From contig JAEYSQ010000151.1 in NCBI GenBank assembly GCA_023434465.1, positions 1-5,240 of the forward strand: DNA of 5,240 nucleotides. The letters are read 5' to 3'. Origin of the DNA: Actinomycetes bacterium. Its GTDB lineage: Bacteria > Actinomycetota > Thermoleophilia > Solirubrobacterales > 70-9. A program made the position numbers and the translations under genes. Of this stretch, positions 5,199 to 5,240 are shown in pieces (position 1 is the stretch's first letter; every line of letters begins with the position of its first letter). The notes below the pieces were generated by a model that saw only the letters and a list, made by a program, of their open reading frames with translations, did not search any database and was not told the origin of the DNA.

Positions 5199-5240
5199 GA
5201 TAACGGTCCCGAAACTTGAAGAGGCCGCGGCCCGCAAGAG

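Noticed and set aside
5223..5232. Palindrome GGCCGCGGCC near the right edge as a terminator of the hydrolase gene
   Set aside because: A self-complementary core with no loop, cut off by the window edge and followed by no T-run here; it is too little to call.

Overview
The window reads as a high-GC actinobacterial chromosome segment. I infer the class Thermoleophilia (Solirubrobacterales-like), with moderate confidence. The basis is the TetR subclass with an N-terminal 'LPRGRHSLS' segment, secreted proteins ending in lysine- or arginine-rich tails, and strongly GC-biased third positions. No rRNA, tRNA, insertion sequence or CRISPR array is visible. About 92% of the window is coding.

Layout. 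On the minus strand, from right to left: a Tat-exported protein of the M28 zinc-peptidase fold with a PA-type insertion (3246 to 1255). After a 67-base gap containing a small stem-loop comes a Sec-exported protein with an unrecognised N-terminal domain, a CARDB-like beta-sandwich and a poly-lysine tail (1187 to 72). A good rho-independent terminator follows (50 to 6). The two genes look like one transcription unit. On the plus strand: a TetR-family regulator (3375 to 4052) divergent from the M28-like gene, a GC-rich hairpin, then a Sec-exported, cysteine-rich alpha/beta hydrolase (4155 to 5198) with its own extended -10 box and strong Shine-Dalgarno.

The 122-128 base divergent region is the likely control point. 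A 28-base imperfect palindrome overlaps the regulator's -10 box, and the regulator's ATG sits where transcription should begin, so its mRNA may be leaderless. All three non-regulatory products carry export signals, so the locus looks like a small envelope or extracellular hydrolase module under a TetR repressor. Its substrate cannot be read from sequence.

The most unusual points are: replacement of the M28 catalytic Glu-Glu pair by Gly-His in a protein that keeps the H-x-D motif; a four-copy 12-base in-frame repeat encoding (His-Arg-x-x)4; the palindrome and leaderless start at the regulator; and an unrecognised domain in the CARDB protein. I see no clear evidence of a wholly new system. The exported-hydrolase module is a reasonable hypothesis, not a demonstrated one.
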